From: Alicyclobacillus shizuokensis NBRC 103103
Lineage (GTDB): Bacteria; Bacillota; Bacilli; Alicyclobacillales; Alicyclobacillaceae
NCBI RefSeq assembly: GCF_001552255.1
Contig: NZ_BCQV01000004.1
Span: forward strand, 62,001-126,000
Direction: 5' to 3'
DNA length: 64,000 nucleotides
Each line of letters starts with the position of its first letter. Position 1 is the stretch's first letter. Below, one piece after another: positions 42,896 through 52,186 of the stretch. A program made the position numbers and the translations under genes. The notes under the pieces are model-generated. The model saw only the letters and a list, made by a program, of their open reading frames with translations. It had not been told where the DNA came from and searched no databases.

Positions 42896-44112
42896 CGGAT
42901 CTGCGCGAGGCTTATCGGGCGTTTCTGAGCTTTTCTCCGGGGGCGGAGGGGTCATCCGCCCGTGCGGGTGTGCGCGTCTTCTTTGCGCCCGGTCGGGTCA
43001 ATCTCATCGGCGAGCACATTGACTACAACGGCGGCCGGGTCTTTCCGGCGGCGCTGACGATGGGCACATGGCTGTTCGTGCGCCAGCGCGACGACGGGGT
43101 ATTCCGGTTTGCCTCCAGTGCCTTTCCGAACACCGTGGAGCTCCGCGGCAGCGCGAAAGACTGGGTGTACCGCCCGGAGGACGACTTTGCCAACTACCCC
43201 AAGGGTGTATTATGGGTGATGGCTCAGCGGGGGCTCGCTCTGGCGGGCGGGGACTTCTACCTGCACGGCAATCTGCCGTACGGGGCCGGGTTGTCCAGCT
43301 CCGCTTCGGTCGAGGTGGCGACGGCGGTGGCCGTGCGCGATCTGCTGCAGGCGCAGCTTCCGGTCACGGATATCGCGAAACTGACGCAGCGGGCGGAGAA
43401 CGAGTTCGTCGGCGTCAACTGCGGCATCATGGATCAGTTTGCCGTCGCGGCCGGTGAGGCGGACACCGCAATTGCGCTCAACTGCGCCACCCTCGATTAT
43501 GAGTTGGTCCCGGCGCGGATGGAGGGGTGCCGCTTGGTCATCGCCAATACCAACCAGCGACGCGGGCTGGCCGACTCCAAGTACAACGAACGCCGTGCCG
43601 AGTGTGAGCGGGCGCTGGCCCAGGTGCAGGCGGTGCACCCGCTGGTCCGGCATTTGGCCGACATCCCGGCCGACCGCTGGGACGAGTTCGCCCCGCTCAT
43701 CCAGGACGCCACGCTGCTGCGCCGGGCGCGCCACGTGGTGAGCGAGAACGGGCGCGTGAGCGCGGCCATCGCGGCGCTGCGCGGCGGCCGCTTGACCGAG
43801 TTCGGCCGCCTGCTCAACGCGTCGCACGAATCCCTGCGCGATGACTACGAGGTGACCGGTCAGGCGCTCGACGCGCTGGCGGAAGCCGCCTGGTCCGCCC
43901 CTGGCTGCCTGGGATCCCGGATGACCGGGGCCGGCTTCGGCGGCTGTACGGTCAGCTTGGTCGCGGACGACCAAGTCGAGGCGTTCCAGGCGCACGTGCG
44001 AGCGCGATACACAGAGGCGACCGGGCTCACCCCGTCGTTTTACGTGACGGACATCGGGCCTGGCGCCCGCGAGGTCACCGAGGAGGTAGAAGCCGCATGT
44101 CCATCTTGGTAA
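42892..44112 (+). CDS. galK: galactokinase
   Basis: GalK phosphorylates galactose at C1. The 406-residue GHMP kinase shows the galactokinase signature FFAPGRVNLIGEHIDYNGG, the ATP loop LPYGAGLSSSASVEVA, and the third GHMP motif GSRMTGAGFGGCTVSLV; CGIMDQF holds the catalytic Asp. GAAGGGGGAG precedes ATG 42892, which overlaps galT as ATGA. The 3' end overlaps galE by 16 bases, so galT-galK-galE is a tightly coupled operon. Confidence 0.95.
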   Translation: MTDLREAYRAFLSFSPGAEGSSARAGVRVFFAPGRVNLIGEHIDYNGGRVFPAALTMGTWLFVRQRDDGVFRFASSAFPNTVELRGSAKDWVYRPEDDFANYPKGVLWVMAQRGLALAGGDFYLHGNLPYGAGLSSSASVEVATAVAVRDLLQAQLPVTDIAKLTQRAENEFVGVNCGIMDQFAVAAGEADTAIALNCATLDYELVPARMEGCRLVIANTNQRRGLADSKYNERRAECERALAQVQAVHPLVRHLADIPADRWDEFAPLIQDATLLRRARHVVSENGRVSAAIAALRGGRLTEFGRLLNASHESLRDDYEVTGQALDALAEAAWSAPGCLGSRMTGAGFGGCTVSLVADDQVEAFQAHVRARYTEATGLTPSFYVTDIGPGAREVTEEVEAACPSW

Positions 44113-45098
44113 CGGGGGGCGCCGGGTATATCGGCAGTCATACGGTGGCCGAGTTGTTGGCGCACGGGGAAGAGGTCGTGGTCGTGGACAACCTGGGCAC
44201 AGGCCACGCGGCATCGGTGCTCGGGGCGCCCTTCTATGAGGCCGACATTCGCGATCACGACCGGATCGTCCACATTCTGCGCGAGCACGCGGTCGACACG
44301 GTGGTCCACTTCGCCGCCAACTCGCTGGTCGGCGAGAGCGTCAAAAATCCACTCAAGTACTATGAGAACAACGTGGCGGCGACGGCTCGGTTGTTGGGCG
44401 CCATGCTGGACGCCAACGTCAAGCGTATCGTCTTCTCGTCGACCGCCGCGGTCTACGGGGAGCCCGAGCGAACGCCCATCCGCGAAGACGACGCCACCGT
44501 CCCGACCAACCCCTACGGGGAGACGAAGTTGGCGATTGAGCGGATGTTCCATTGGTGCCGGGAGGCGTACGGGCTGTCGTCCATCAGCCTGCGCTACTTC
44601 AACGCCGCCGGGGCCCACCCGACGCTGCCGATTGGTGAGCATCACAATCCGGAAACACACTTGATTCCTATCATCCTGCAGGCGGCCCTCGGTCAGCGTC
44701 CGGAAGTGTCCATCTTCGGGGACGATTACCCGACGGTGGACGGGACTTGCGTTCGCGACTACATCCACGTGATGGACCTGGCCTCGGCCCATCGTCTGGC
44801 CGTGGAGCGGCTGCGTCGGTTGGAAAAGTCTGGGGAGACCGCGGCGGAGGCGTTCAACCTGGGCAACGGCGAGGGCTTTTCCGTGAAACAGGTGATTGAC
44901 GTGGCCCGCGAGGTGACCGGGTGCGCCATCCCGGCTGTGGTCGGCCCGCGCCGCGCGGGCGATCCGGCCGTCCTTGTGGCCTCCTCCGACAAAGCGCGCG
45001 AGGTGTTGGGATGGCGACCCGAGCGGGCGGACCTGCGCGAGATTGTGGATTCGGCCTGGCGCTGGCACCGTTCCCATCCCCATGGCTATGAGCGGTGA
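44097..45098 (+). CDS. galE: UDP-glucose 4-epimerase
   Basis: GalE interconverts UDP-galactose and UDP-glucose, closing the Leloir cycle and supplying UDP-galactose for surface glycans. The 333 residues show the NAD loop VTGGAGYIGSHT, catalytic Ser in VFSSTAAVYG, and the Tyr/Lys pair in NPYGETKLAIE, followed by LRYFNAAGA and DGTCVRDYIHVMDLASAH. GGAGG lies about ten bases before ATG 44097 within galK. A strong terminator follows. Confidence 0.95.
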   Translation: MSILVTGGAGYIGSHTVAELLAHGEEVVVVDNLGTGHAASVLGAPFYEADIRDHDRIVHILREHAVDTVVHFAANSLVGESVKNPLKYYENNVAATARLLGAMLDANVKRIVFSSTAAVYGEPERTPIREDDATVPTNPYGETKLAIERMFHWCREAYGLSSISLRYFNAAGAHPTLPIGEHHNPETHLIPIILQAALGQRPEVSIFGDDYPTVDGTCVRDYIHVMDLASAHRLAVERLRRLEKSGETAAEAFNLGNGEGFSVKQVIDVAREVTGCAIPAVVGPRRAGDPAVLVASSDKAREVLGWRPERADLREIVDSAWRWHRSHPHGYER

Positions 45099-45132
45099 AA
45101 ATCGTGATTCAGCAACAAAGGGTTGTAGTGTG

Positions 45133-45165
45133 CGGGAGCCGAGTCGGCTCCCGTAGTTGTTTGGA
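45133..45165 (+). terminator. intrinsic terminator of the gal operon
   Basis: CGGGAGCCG (45133-45141) and CGGCTCCCG (45145-45153) form a perfect nine-pair stem with a three-base loop, then TAGTTGTTTGG. It lies 35 bases after galE. Confidence 0.75.
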
Positions 45166-45349
45166 TCGGAAATAATACAATCTTTTTTCATTGGCACAAA
45201 AATTGCGTGACTCGCAAATCGTTTAGAGAAGGCCTAAGATAGATTTCAACAGGGGAGAAACGGGTACTCTGACGTGACTTACCACTGTCTCGTAATGAAT
45301 GTTCAAGATCGGCATCTCTTGAAGTAAGCAAGGAAGAGGAGGGACGTTC

Positions 45350-47218
45350 TTGCGACGCACGTTCAAGGGAATCGCGGCAGCGTCTGCGGTTGTCGGGACC
45401 ATGACTGTACCCACGTCGGTATGGGCGGCATCCACGCATTACAATACGACCAAAGTCGCACACGAATCTATAACCAAACTTCATAGCCTTTTAGTCAATC
45501 AGAAGGAATCATTCACAGTGACCATCAAGGACGCGCACAACAAGGCCATCAGCGGGGCACTGGTGTACTTTCACAGCTACGACCGGAGTGTGGCCACGGC
45601 TTCTGCGGGCCATGTGGTGACCAACAAGAGCGGTCAGGCCAAGGTGACCATCAGCGGCCACAAGGCTGGGTCCACCTGGTTGAAGGTAACGGTGAACGGC
45701 CTGTCGCACTGGTATAAGGTGACGGTGACCGCTCCGGCGGCGCCGACGGTGAGCATCAGCGGTCTGAGCAATGGGCAAGTTGTCACATTGGCCTCGCAAA
45801 AGGTCACCGTGAACAGCAATGAGAAGTCCGTCAAGCTGTATCTGAACGGTAAGCCGCAGAGCGGCAGTAAGTTGCAGAACGGTCGTTTCGCCTTTTCCCT
45901 GAAACTGCGCGATGGCAAGAACACCATCACCGCTGTCGCCACCAATGGTCTCCAGACCAAGAAACAGAGTATCGACGTAACCTATTCGTTTTTCAGCAAT
46001 GTGGATTTGCGCTATCCGGCACCGGCTTCGGTCACCGCCAGTCAAATGGACAAGTGGATTGCCGCCAATCATAAGGGAGACATGGAGGGGTTGGGTTCAT
46101 ACTTTGTCAATGCCCAAAATCAGTATGGAGCCAATGCCACGTATTTGCTGGCCCATGCGGCTTTAGAGACAGGGTGGGGAACCAGTGACTTGGCATTGAA
46201 GAAGAATAACTGGTTTGGCTACGGGGCTTACGGCGACGACGCCTACGGTTACGGCGGTATGTTTCCTTCCAGCGAATATGCCATTATGTTTGAGGCATGG
46301 GAGGTCCGACAAAATTACTTAACGCCTGGGGCCACCCATGACGGCGGCTCTCCGACATTAACCGGAATGAGCAAGGCAAATTACGCCTCGGATCCAGAAT
46401 GGGCCACTAGCATCGGGGAGATCATGAACGAATATGTGTCTCAAACTGGCGGTTCGAAGAGTGATTATGTACAATATCAGTCTTCCAACAAAGCGCCGGC
46501 GCCTTTATCGAGCACCGAGCCCGTGTACAAAGTCGGCACGGATGCCATGGCAGAGGTGGCTCCCACATCGCCGTACAGCTCCCTGCCTGTCTTTCCGAGC
46601 CTGAGCGCGGATGCTGAGGACGATTTCTTGTACGGTACCTTATCCCAGACGACGTCAGCGACGTCATTCCCTGCAGTGAAGCAACTCCAACAGGCATTGA
46701 ATCAGGATCCGTACGTCTATCCCAAATTGACGGTGGACGGATTGTTCGGCCCCCAAACCGCTCAGGCGGTGGAACAGTACCAGCAGGCACACGGACTGTC
46801 TGTGACCGGAGTTTGTGATGACGCGACATGGGCGCAGCTATTCCCAGCCACCGGAACATCCTTACACAAGGGGCAAGTGTACCATATTGACGAAATGGCG
46901 GAATTCCTGACCACAGGCATGTCAGGCGGAAATAAAGAGTTTGCCACATTGTGGTATCACATCGTTAACCTCGGGTGGGTGCCTTCAACGGAAGTCCAGC
47001 TGGATAACGTGTACCAGGTCATCCCGTCCACAGGATACTCGGTGAAACTGACGGGCACCAGCGGTTCGGTCACATTGCATCGTGGCGACTTTGCTGTGCA
47101 GAACTCCAAGGGACAGTTGGAGGTGTACAATCAGCAGACGGGAAAACTTATCGTTGGATTGCCCAGTGCGCCCGTCAATCTTGAGAAATTCACCATGCCC
47201 GAAGTACACGGTAGTTGA
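45350..47218 (+). CDS. secreted GH73 N-acetylglucosaminidase with wall-binding domains
   Basis: This exported wall hydrolase would cleave the glycan strands of peptidoglycan. The 622 residues begin with a signal peptide (MRRTFKGIAAASAVVGTMTVPTSVWA). An Ig-like bacterial domain (about 40-125) is followed by a second beta domain (about 130-215). The GH73 domain (about 220-385) has catalytic Glu273 in LAHAALETGWGTS and KKNNWFGYGAYGDDAYGYGG. A peptidoglycan-binding fold follows (about 440-505, VKQLQQALNQDPYVYPKLTVDGLFGPQTAQAVEQYQQAHGLSVTG), and a 100-residue tail. The TTG start follows a long AGGAAGAGGAGGGA site. It is lower in GC and richer in Ser/Thr/Asn than neighbours. Confidence 0.85.
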   Translation: MRRTFKGIAAASAVVGTMTVPTSVWAASTHYNTTKVAHESITKLHSLLVNQKESFTVTIKDAHNKAISGALVYFHSYDRSVATASAGHVVTNKSGQAKVTISGHKAGSTWLKVTVNGLSHWYKVTVTAPAAPTVSISGLSNGQVVTLASQKVTVNSNEKSVKLYLNGKPQSGSKLQNGRFAFSLKLRDGKNTITAVATNGLQTKKQSIDVTYSFFSNVDLRYPAPASVTASQMDKWIAANHKGDMEGLGSYFVNAQNQYGANATYLLAHAALETGWGTSDLALKKNNWFGYGAYGDDAYGYGGMFPSSEYAIMFEAWEVRQNYLTPGATHDGGSPTLTGMSKANYASDPEWATSIGEIMNEYVSQTGGSKSDYVQYQSSNKAPAPLSSTEPVYKVGTDAMAEVAPTSPYSSLPVFPSLSADAEDDFLYGTLSQTTSATSFPAVKQLQQALNQDPYVYPKLTVDGLFGPQTAQAVEQYQQAHGLSVTGVCDDATWAQLFPATGTSLHKGQVYHIDEMAEFLTTGMSGGNKEFATLWYHIVNLGWVPSTEVQLDNVYQVIPSTGYSVKLTGTSGSVTLHRGDFAVQNSKGQLEVYNQQTGKLIVGLPSAPVNLEKFTMPEVHGS

Positions 47219-47315
47219 GGTTCGTACCGATTCATGGCGATACCGTTGCAAGCGCGGCCGCCGCTGGTGTCACAGATCTGATGTCTTACGCGGCCTGTGC
47301 CTCGGTGGCGCCCGT

Positions 47316-48185
47316 TCACCCGTTGACCACGGTGCCGCCGTTGACATGCAGAACCTGGCCGGACACGTAGGACGAATCGTCCGTCGCCAGGTATACATAA
47401 GCAGGGGCGAGTTCGCAGGGCTGCCCGGCCCGCTTCAGCGGCGTGTTGGAGCCAAAGTGGGTCACCTGTTCCGCGGGGCTGGTGGAGGGGATGAGCGGCG
47501 TCCAGATAGGGCCCGGAGCTACGCCGTTGACTCGGATGCCGCGCCCGGCCAGGGACAACGACAGGGAGCGGGTGAAGGTGACGATGGCCCCTTTCGTCGC
47601 CGAATAGTCGATGAGGCCCGCATTCCCCTCATAGGCAGTGACCGACGCGGTATTGATGATGGCGGCCCCAGATTGGAGGTATGGGAGCGCCGCCTTGACC
47701 ATATAAAAATAGGAAAAGACGTTGGTGCGAAACGTGCGCTCCAGCTGTTCCGCAGAGATCTTCTCGACGCTGTCCTGCGGGTGTTGCTCGGCCGCATTGT
47801 TGACGAGAACATCCAAGCGTCCCATGGCCTTGACGAGGCGACGGACTGCATCGCGGCAAAAGGCCTCGTCTCCCACGTCGCCCGCTTCGAGTACGCAGCG
47901 CCGCCCCAACTGCTCGACGCGCGCCTTCGTGGCCTCGGCGTCTTCATGTTCGTCGAGGTACACGATGCCCACATCCGCCCCTTCCTTCGCAAACACGATG
48001 GCAACGGCGCGGCCTATACCGCTGTCTCCGCCGGTGATGATGGCGGCTCGCCCGGCCAGCTTTCCGGCCGCCTTGTAGTTTGGGTCTTCCGCCGTGGGCA
48101 GTGGGTTCATCACCGATTCAAGCCCCGGTTGACGATCCTGATGTTGGGCGGGAAAGAACTGTGGAAAGGATGTTTGGACGGTCAT
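47316..48185 (-). CDS. short-chain dehydrogenase/reductase, general-stress type
   Basis: This NAD(P)-dependent oxidoreductase of 289 residues has an N-terminal extension of about 40 residues (MTVQTSFPQFFPAQHQDRQPGLESVM...) typical of the YhxC/GSP39 group. The cofactor loop IITGGDSGIGRAVA, NNAAEQ, the active Ser in NTASVTAYEG, and YSATKGA with Tyr/Lys are all present; the C-terminus ends SGQVLHVNGGTVVNG. The physiological substrate is not known for this group, although some members are induced by stress. ATG 48185 follows GGAGG by six bases. Confidence 0.88.
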   Translation of the reverse strand: MTVQTSFPQFFPAQHQDRQPGLESVMNPLPTAEDPNYKAAGKLAGRAAIITGGDSGIGRAVAIVFAKEGADVGIVYLDEHEDAEATKARVEQLGRRCVLEAGDVGDEAFCRDAVRRLVKAMGRLDVLVNNAAEQHPQDSVEKISAEQLERTFRTNVFSYFYMVKAALPYLQSGAAIINTASVTAYEGNAGLIDYSATKGAIVTFTRSLSLSLAGRGIRVNGVAPGPIWTPLIPSTSPAEQVTHFGSNTPLKRAGQPCELAPAYVYLATDDSSYVSGQVLHVNGGTVVNG

Positions 48186-48370
48186 GCTGCGCCTCCATTG
48201 AACTGGGTTGGTGACTTAGTTGCATCTTTCCCCATTTTGCGTGATGTCATGTTGGCTGGGAGCCGCCGTTGTCCGCACTCGCGTGGTTCGATTCAAGGCT
48301 TGTGGTGGGGGTTCCTGTATCCCAAGACGGGGGCGCCGTCCTACACACATCGGACAGGCGCGTCCTTGGC

Positions 48371-48406
48371 AAAAACCCGTCCCGAGCCTCACCGGCCCGG
48401 GACGGG
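48371..48406 (-). terminator. intrinsic terminator of ileS
   Basis: Reading leftward, CCCGTCCCG (48406-48398) and CGGGACGGG (48384-48376) form a perfect nine-pair stem, followed by TTTTTGCC. It starts 17 bases after the ileS stop. Confidence 0.8.
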
Positions 48407-48422
48407 CGAATGAACACTGTCT

Positions 48423-51400
48423 TCAGCCTTTAACCGTCAGCGTCAGCGGTTTTCCGTTGATGTCCCACTCCTTGGTCAGATCGCCTTCCATGCTGCCAAA
48501 ATGGACATCGCGAATCAGGACAGTCCGGGCAATCCGCTCCTGATGGCGGCGCAGAATGGCCAGCACCTCCTCGTCCCCGTAGGCGGCGAACACAACCTTG
48601 GCCGTCACCTCATAGTCGACCTCTTTGCGCATCATCTGCATTTTGGAGATGATTTCCCGGACAAACCCTTCCTCAATGAGTTCTGGCGTCAACTGGGTGT
48701 TGAGGCCGACGAATCCACGGCCGGAGACGTCGATAAGACCCGGAAATGCCGCGTGGTAGCGGATTTCCGCCATGTCGCGGGTGATAACGCGCCCGGCCAA
48801 CTCCACCCTGCCCTCGGCCGCAAACGCAGCCATCACCTGCGGAGCCGCCTGCTTGGCCGCCTGGTTGATGGCCGGCACTTCTTTTCCGTAGGCCCGGCCG
48901 ACTTCTTTCAGGTTGAGGAACAGCTCCGGACGGGCAATCTCCTCCAGCTGCACAAAGGCAACCTCCTTGACGTTCAACTCCTCGGCCAGGATGTCGGTGA
49001 ACTTGCTCAGCACATCCTGCAGGTTTCGCGGCAGATAGAGCGTGGAGAGCGGTTGCCTTATTTTCAGCTTGCTTTCGTTGCGCAGGTGCCGCGCGGATTC
49101 CACCGCCCAGAGAACCCAGTCCATCTCATCCAAGAGGCGTTCGTCCGCGAGGTCCACGTCCGCGACTGGGAAGTCGCACAGGTGGACGCTGACGGGAGCG
49201 GTCTCGTCCCAACTGCGCACGACATTTTGGTACAGTTCCTCCGCGATGAACGGGGTCAGGGGCGCAATCAGCTTGGCCACAGTCGCCAGGACTTCGTACA
49301 GGGTCAAGAACGCCGCTGCCTTGTCCGCCTCCATGCCGCCCGCCCAGAACCGCTCGCGGTTGCGGCGCACGTACCAGGTCGACAAGTCGTTGACCAAACC
49401 CTGGATCTGGCGCGCTGCCGTGGTCGCGTCGAACGCCGCCAGGGCCTCGTCCGCGCGCCGGATGGTATCGTGCAGGCGGGCCAGAATCCAGCGGTCCATG
49501 AGCGGCCGCTCGGCCACCGGCACGTGATGCTCGGCCGGGCAGAAGCCGTCGATGCCAGCGTACAGCGCGTAGAAGGCGTGCACGTTCTGCAGAAGGTCGA
49601 TAAACTTCGCCTTGGCCTCCGCCACCGCTCGGTGGTAGAAGCGCTGCGAGTTCCACGGCTGGGTGTTGACCAGGAAATAGAAGCGCAGCGCGTCCGCACC
49701 GTGCAGGTCGAAAGCCTCAAACGGATCGATCACGTTGCCTTTCGACTTGGACATCTTCTTGCCGTCCTCGTCCACCACGTGGCCCAGCACCAGCACGTTT
49801 TTATACGGGGCCATTCCCTTGACCAGCGACGAAATGGCCAACAGGCTGTAGAACCAGCCGCGTGTCTGATCAATCGCCTCGCAGACGTAATCGGCCGGGT
49901 ACAGCCGGTGGAATTGCTCCTGGTTCTCAAATGGGTAGTGCCACTGGGCAAACGGCATGCTGCCGGAGTCAAACCAGACGTCGATGACCTCGGGCACCCG
50001 CTCCATCCGGCCGCCGCACGCGCAGGTCCAGCGGACATCGTCGATGTACGGCTTGTGCAGCTCCTGCGGCAACCGGCCGGCCCGCTCCTTCAGCTCGGCC
50101 TTCGATCCGATGCACTCGGTGCGCCCGCAGCGGTCGCACACCCAAATCGGCAGTGGAGTGCCCCAATAGCGGCTGCGCGACAGGTTCCAATCGACCAGGT
50201 TTTCCAGAAAATTTCCCATGCGGCCGTCGCGGATGTGCTCCGGGATCCAATGGACGCCGCGCGAGTTTTGGATGACCTCGGCCTTGATGGCGGTCATGCG
50301 GATGAACCAGCTGTCAATCGCGTAATACAACAAGGGCGTGTCGCAGCGCCAGCAGTGGGGGTACGCGTGTTCGTGCTTGCCCTTGTCATAGACCAGACCG
50401 CGCGCCGCCAGGTGCTTGACGATATCCACGTTGACTTGTTCATCCTTGACGAAGCGGCCGGCGAAGTCGCTGACGGTGTCGGTGAAGTGGCCGGAAAGGT
50501 CAACAAAATTGACAAACACCACGCCGTTTTCCTGACAGACGCGGTAGTCGTCCTCGCCGAAGGCCGGCGCCATGTGCACGACGCCGGTGCCGGATTCGTC
50601 GGTCACGTGGTTGGAGGTGACGACGACGTGTTTTTGCCCGTCGACGGTCACGTACGGAAACACCGGTTGATAGCGCAGGCCGGCCAACTCCGCGCCGGTG
50701 CAGGCGGTGATGACGCGTCGCTCCTCCGTCAGGTAGTGCTCTTTGCGGCCCTCCGCGACAACGTAGTTCTCCTTGGCCGCCGCGTCATGAATCAGCACGT
50801 ACGTAAACTCCGGGTTGACCGCCAGCGCCACATTGCTCGGCAGCGTCCAGGGGGTGGTTGTCCAGGCCAGGATGTATGTCGGGGTGTCATCCGGCAACTG
50901 TCCCTGCGCGAACACCCGCGCGACCTCCGATGGGTCAAGCAGGCGGAACTTGGCCGTCACCGATAAGTCCTTGACATTCTTGTAGCCCTGCGCCACCTCA
51001 TGGCTAGACAGCGTGGTTTCGCAGTGTGGGCAGTAAGGGCTCACCCGGTGGCCTTTGTACAGCAGGCCTTTGTCGTAGATGGTTTTCAACAGGTGCCAGA
51101 CCGATTCAATATAATCGTCTGTCAGCGTCATGTACGGGTTATCCAGGTCCACCCAATAGCCCAGCCGCTCAGACAGTTCCCGCCACGTCTGTTCGTAAGT
51201 GAAGACACTGTTCTTGCACTCTTGGACAAAGCGTTCAATCCCGAACTCCTGAATCTGCTTCTTGCCGCTGATGCCAAACTTTTTTTCCACTTCAATCTCG
51301 ACGGGCAGGCCGTGTGTGTCCCAGCCCGCCTTGCGCGTGACGTGAAACCCCTTCATCGTCCGGTAGCGCGGGTAGACATCCTTCATCACCCGGGTCAGCA

Positions 51401-51575
51401 CGTGGCCGGGGTGGGGCCGCCCGTTTGCGGTCGGGGGACCTTCGTAGAACACGAACTCCGGGCTGCCCTCGCGCATCCGCTCGCTCTCCCGGAACACGTC
51501 GTGCTCCCGCCAAAACGAGAGCACGCGCTGCTCGCGCGCTTTGGCCGGTTCCTTGGCGTCCACTTTTCGGTACAT
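48423..51575 (-). CDS. ileS: isoleucyl-tRNA synthetase, IleS2 (eukaryote-like) type
   Basis: This class I enzyme loads isoleucine on its tRNA. The 1050-residue length, GRPHPGHVLTRVMKDVYPRY around the HIGH motif (residues 55-58) and KMSKSKGN (607-611) are those of the IleS2 group shared with eukaryotes and archaea, rather than the roughly 920-residue IleS1 of Bacillus subtilis. IleS2 enzymes are commonly resistant to mupirocin; that is family knowledge, not shown here. The editing domain lies at about 190-390, and the C-terminal anticodon domain after 650. AGGAGG before ATG 51575 sets the start. Expression is controlled by the T-box leader. Confidence 0.95.
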   Translation of the reverse strand: MYRKVDAKEPAKAREQRVLSFWREHDVFRESERMREGSPEFVFYEGPPTANGRPHPGHVLTRVMKDVYPRYRTMKGFHVTRKAGWDTHGLPVEIEVEKKFGISGKKQIQEFGIERFVQECKNSVFTYEQTWRELSERLGYWVDLDNPYMTLTDDYIESVWHLLKTIYDKGLLYKGHRVSPYCPHCETTLSSHEVAQGYKNVKDLSVTAKFRLLDPSEVARVFAQGQLPDDTPTYILAWTTTPWTLPSNVALAVNPEFTYVLIHDAAAKENYVVAEGRKEHYLTEERRVITACTGAELAGLRYQPVFPYVTVDGQKHVVVTSNHVTDESGTGVVHMAPAFGEDDYRVCQENGVVFVNFVDLSGHFTDTVSDFAGRFVKDEQVNVDIVKHLAARGLVYDKGKHEHAYPHCWRCDTPLLYYAIDSWFIRMTAIKAEVIQNSRGVHWIPEHIRDGRMGNFLENLVDWNLSRSRYWGTPLPIWVCDRCGRTECIGSKAELKERAGRLPQELHKPYIDDVRWTCACGGRMERVPEVIDVWFDSGSMPFAQWHYPFENQEQFHRLYPADYVCEAIDQTRGWFYSLLAISSLVKGMAPYKNVLVLGHVVDEDGKKMSKSKGNVIDPFEAFDLHGADALRFYFLVNTQPWNSQRFYHRAVAEAKAKFIDLLQNVHAFYALYAGIDGFCPAEHHVPVAERPLMDRWILARLHDTIRRADEALAAFDATTAARQIQGLVNDLSTWYVRRNRERFWAGGMEADKAAAFLTLYEVLATVAKLIAPLTPFIAEELYQNVVRSWDETAPVSVHLCDFPVADVDLADERLLDEMDWVLWAVESARHLRNESKLKIRQPLSTLYLPRNLQDVLSKFTDILAEELNVKEVAFVQLEEIARPELFLNLKEVGRAYGKEVPAINQAAKQAAPQVMAAFAAEGRVELAGRVITRDMAEIRYHAAFPGLIDVSGRGFVGLNTQLTPELIEEGFVREIISKMQMMRKEVDYEVTAKVVFAAYGDEEVLAILRRHQERIARTVLIRDVHFGSMEGDLTKEWDINGKPLTLTVKG

Positions 51576-51635
51576 GGTTCATCCTCCTGCAGCGTCAATG
51601 GCGGAATGTGTCGGGGTGCGGCGGGGCTCTATAAC

Positions 51636-51666
51636 AAAAACCTCTCGCCCCGTTTGGGGCGAGAGG
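51636..51666 (-). terminator. T-box-controlled terminator before ileS
   Basis: CCTCTCGCCCC (51666-51656 on the minus strand) and its complement (51651-51641) make an eleven-pair stem with an AAAC loop and a TTTTTGTT tail. It overlaps the antiterminator region of the leader. Confidence 0.85.
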
Positions 51667-52057
51667 ACCTCCCGCTGTACCACCCAAGTTAGCCGCACAT
51701 GGCCTGGCGCTGAGCCGGGGGTGCCTATGCGCACCCGGTCTTCACCATCGGCCATGAAAAAACTCTGCACCTGCCTGGCCGGCATGCCGCGATGCGGCGG
51801 GGCCGGATGGGTGCCGAGCTTGCCGCTCCATCTGCTCTCGATAACGGGAGAAACCGTCTGGGCCTACTGCCAACCCTCTGCAACCTGCTCGCCGGCGGGG
51901 CCGGGTTCAGCCAGCACCTCAAAGGGGATGTTCACCAGCCTGGGCGCGTGGGCTTTCACCTGCCCCCCACTCTCTGTGGCGTCCAAATGCTGGGTACTCG
52001 TCCTTCTCATCGGCCTTTGCTCATCGTTCCATCCGGCCGCGACACGGCCGGAAATTC
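51640..52057 (-). ncRNA. T-box riboswitch, isoleucine-specific, leader of ileS
   Basis: On the minus strand the roughly 415-base leader has the Stem I blocks GATGAGAAGGACGAGTACC, AGAGAGTGGGG and CAGGTGAAAGCCC. The specifier loop GGTGAACATCCCC follows, in which ATC (51929-51927) is an Ile codon, then CTTTGAGGTGCTGG. Near the 3' end GGGTGGTACAGCGGG is the T-box that pairs with the uncharged tRNA acceptor end. The terminator stem CCTCTCGCCCC/GGGGCGAGAGG with TTTTTG follows. Uncharged tRNA-Ile should prevent termination and raise ileS expression. Confidence 0.92.
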
Positions 52058-52064
52058 ACGCGTA

Positions 52065-52093
52065 ATTGTAGCATAAATCGACGCCACGGCAAA
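52065..52093 (-). promoter_or_regulatory. promoter of the ileS T-box leader
   Basis: TTTGCC (52093-52088) and TACAAT (52070-52065) are 17 bases apart on the minus strand; transcription would start near 52058, just before Stem I. Confidence 0.5.
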
Positions 52094-52186
52094 GTTCCAT
52101 CACCCAGTCCAGGCATAAATTGGGCTCGCGGGGGTTGGGCGGCCGTAGTACAATGACAACACCATCAAAGTGGGAGGTTGCAGACC

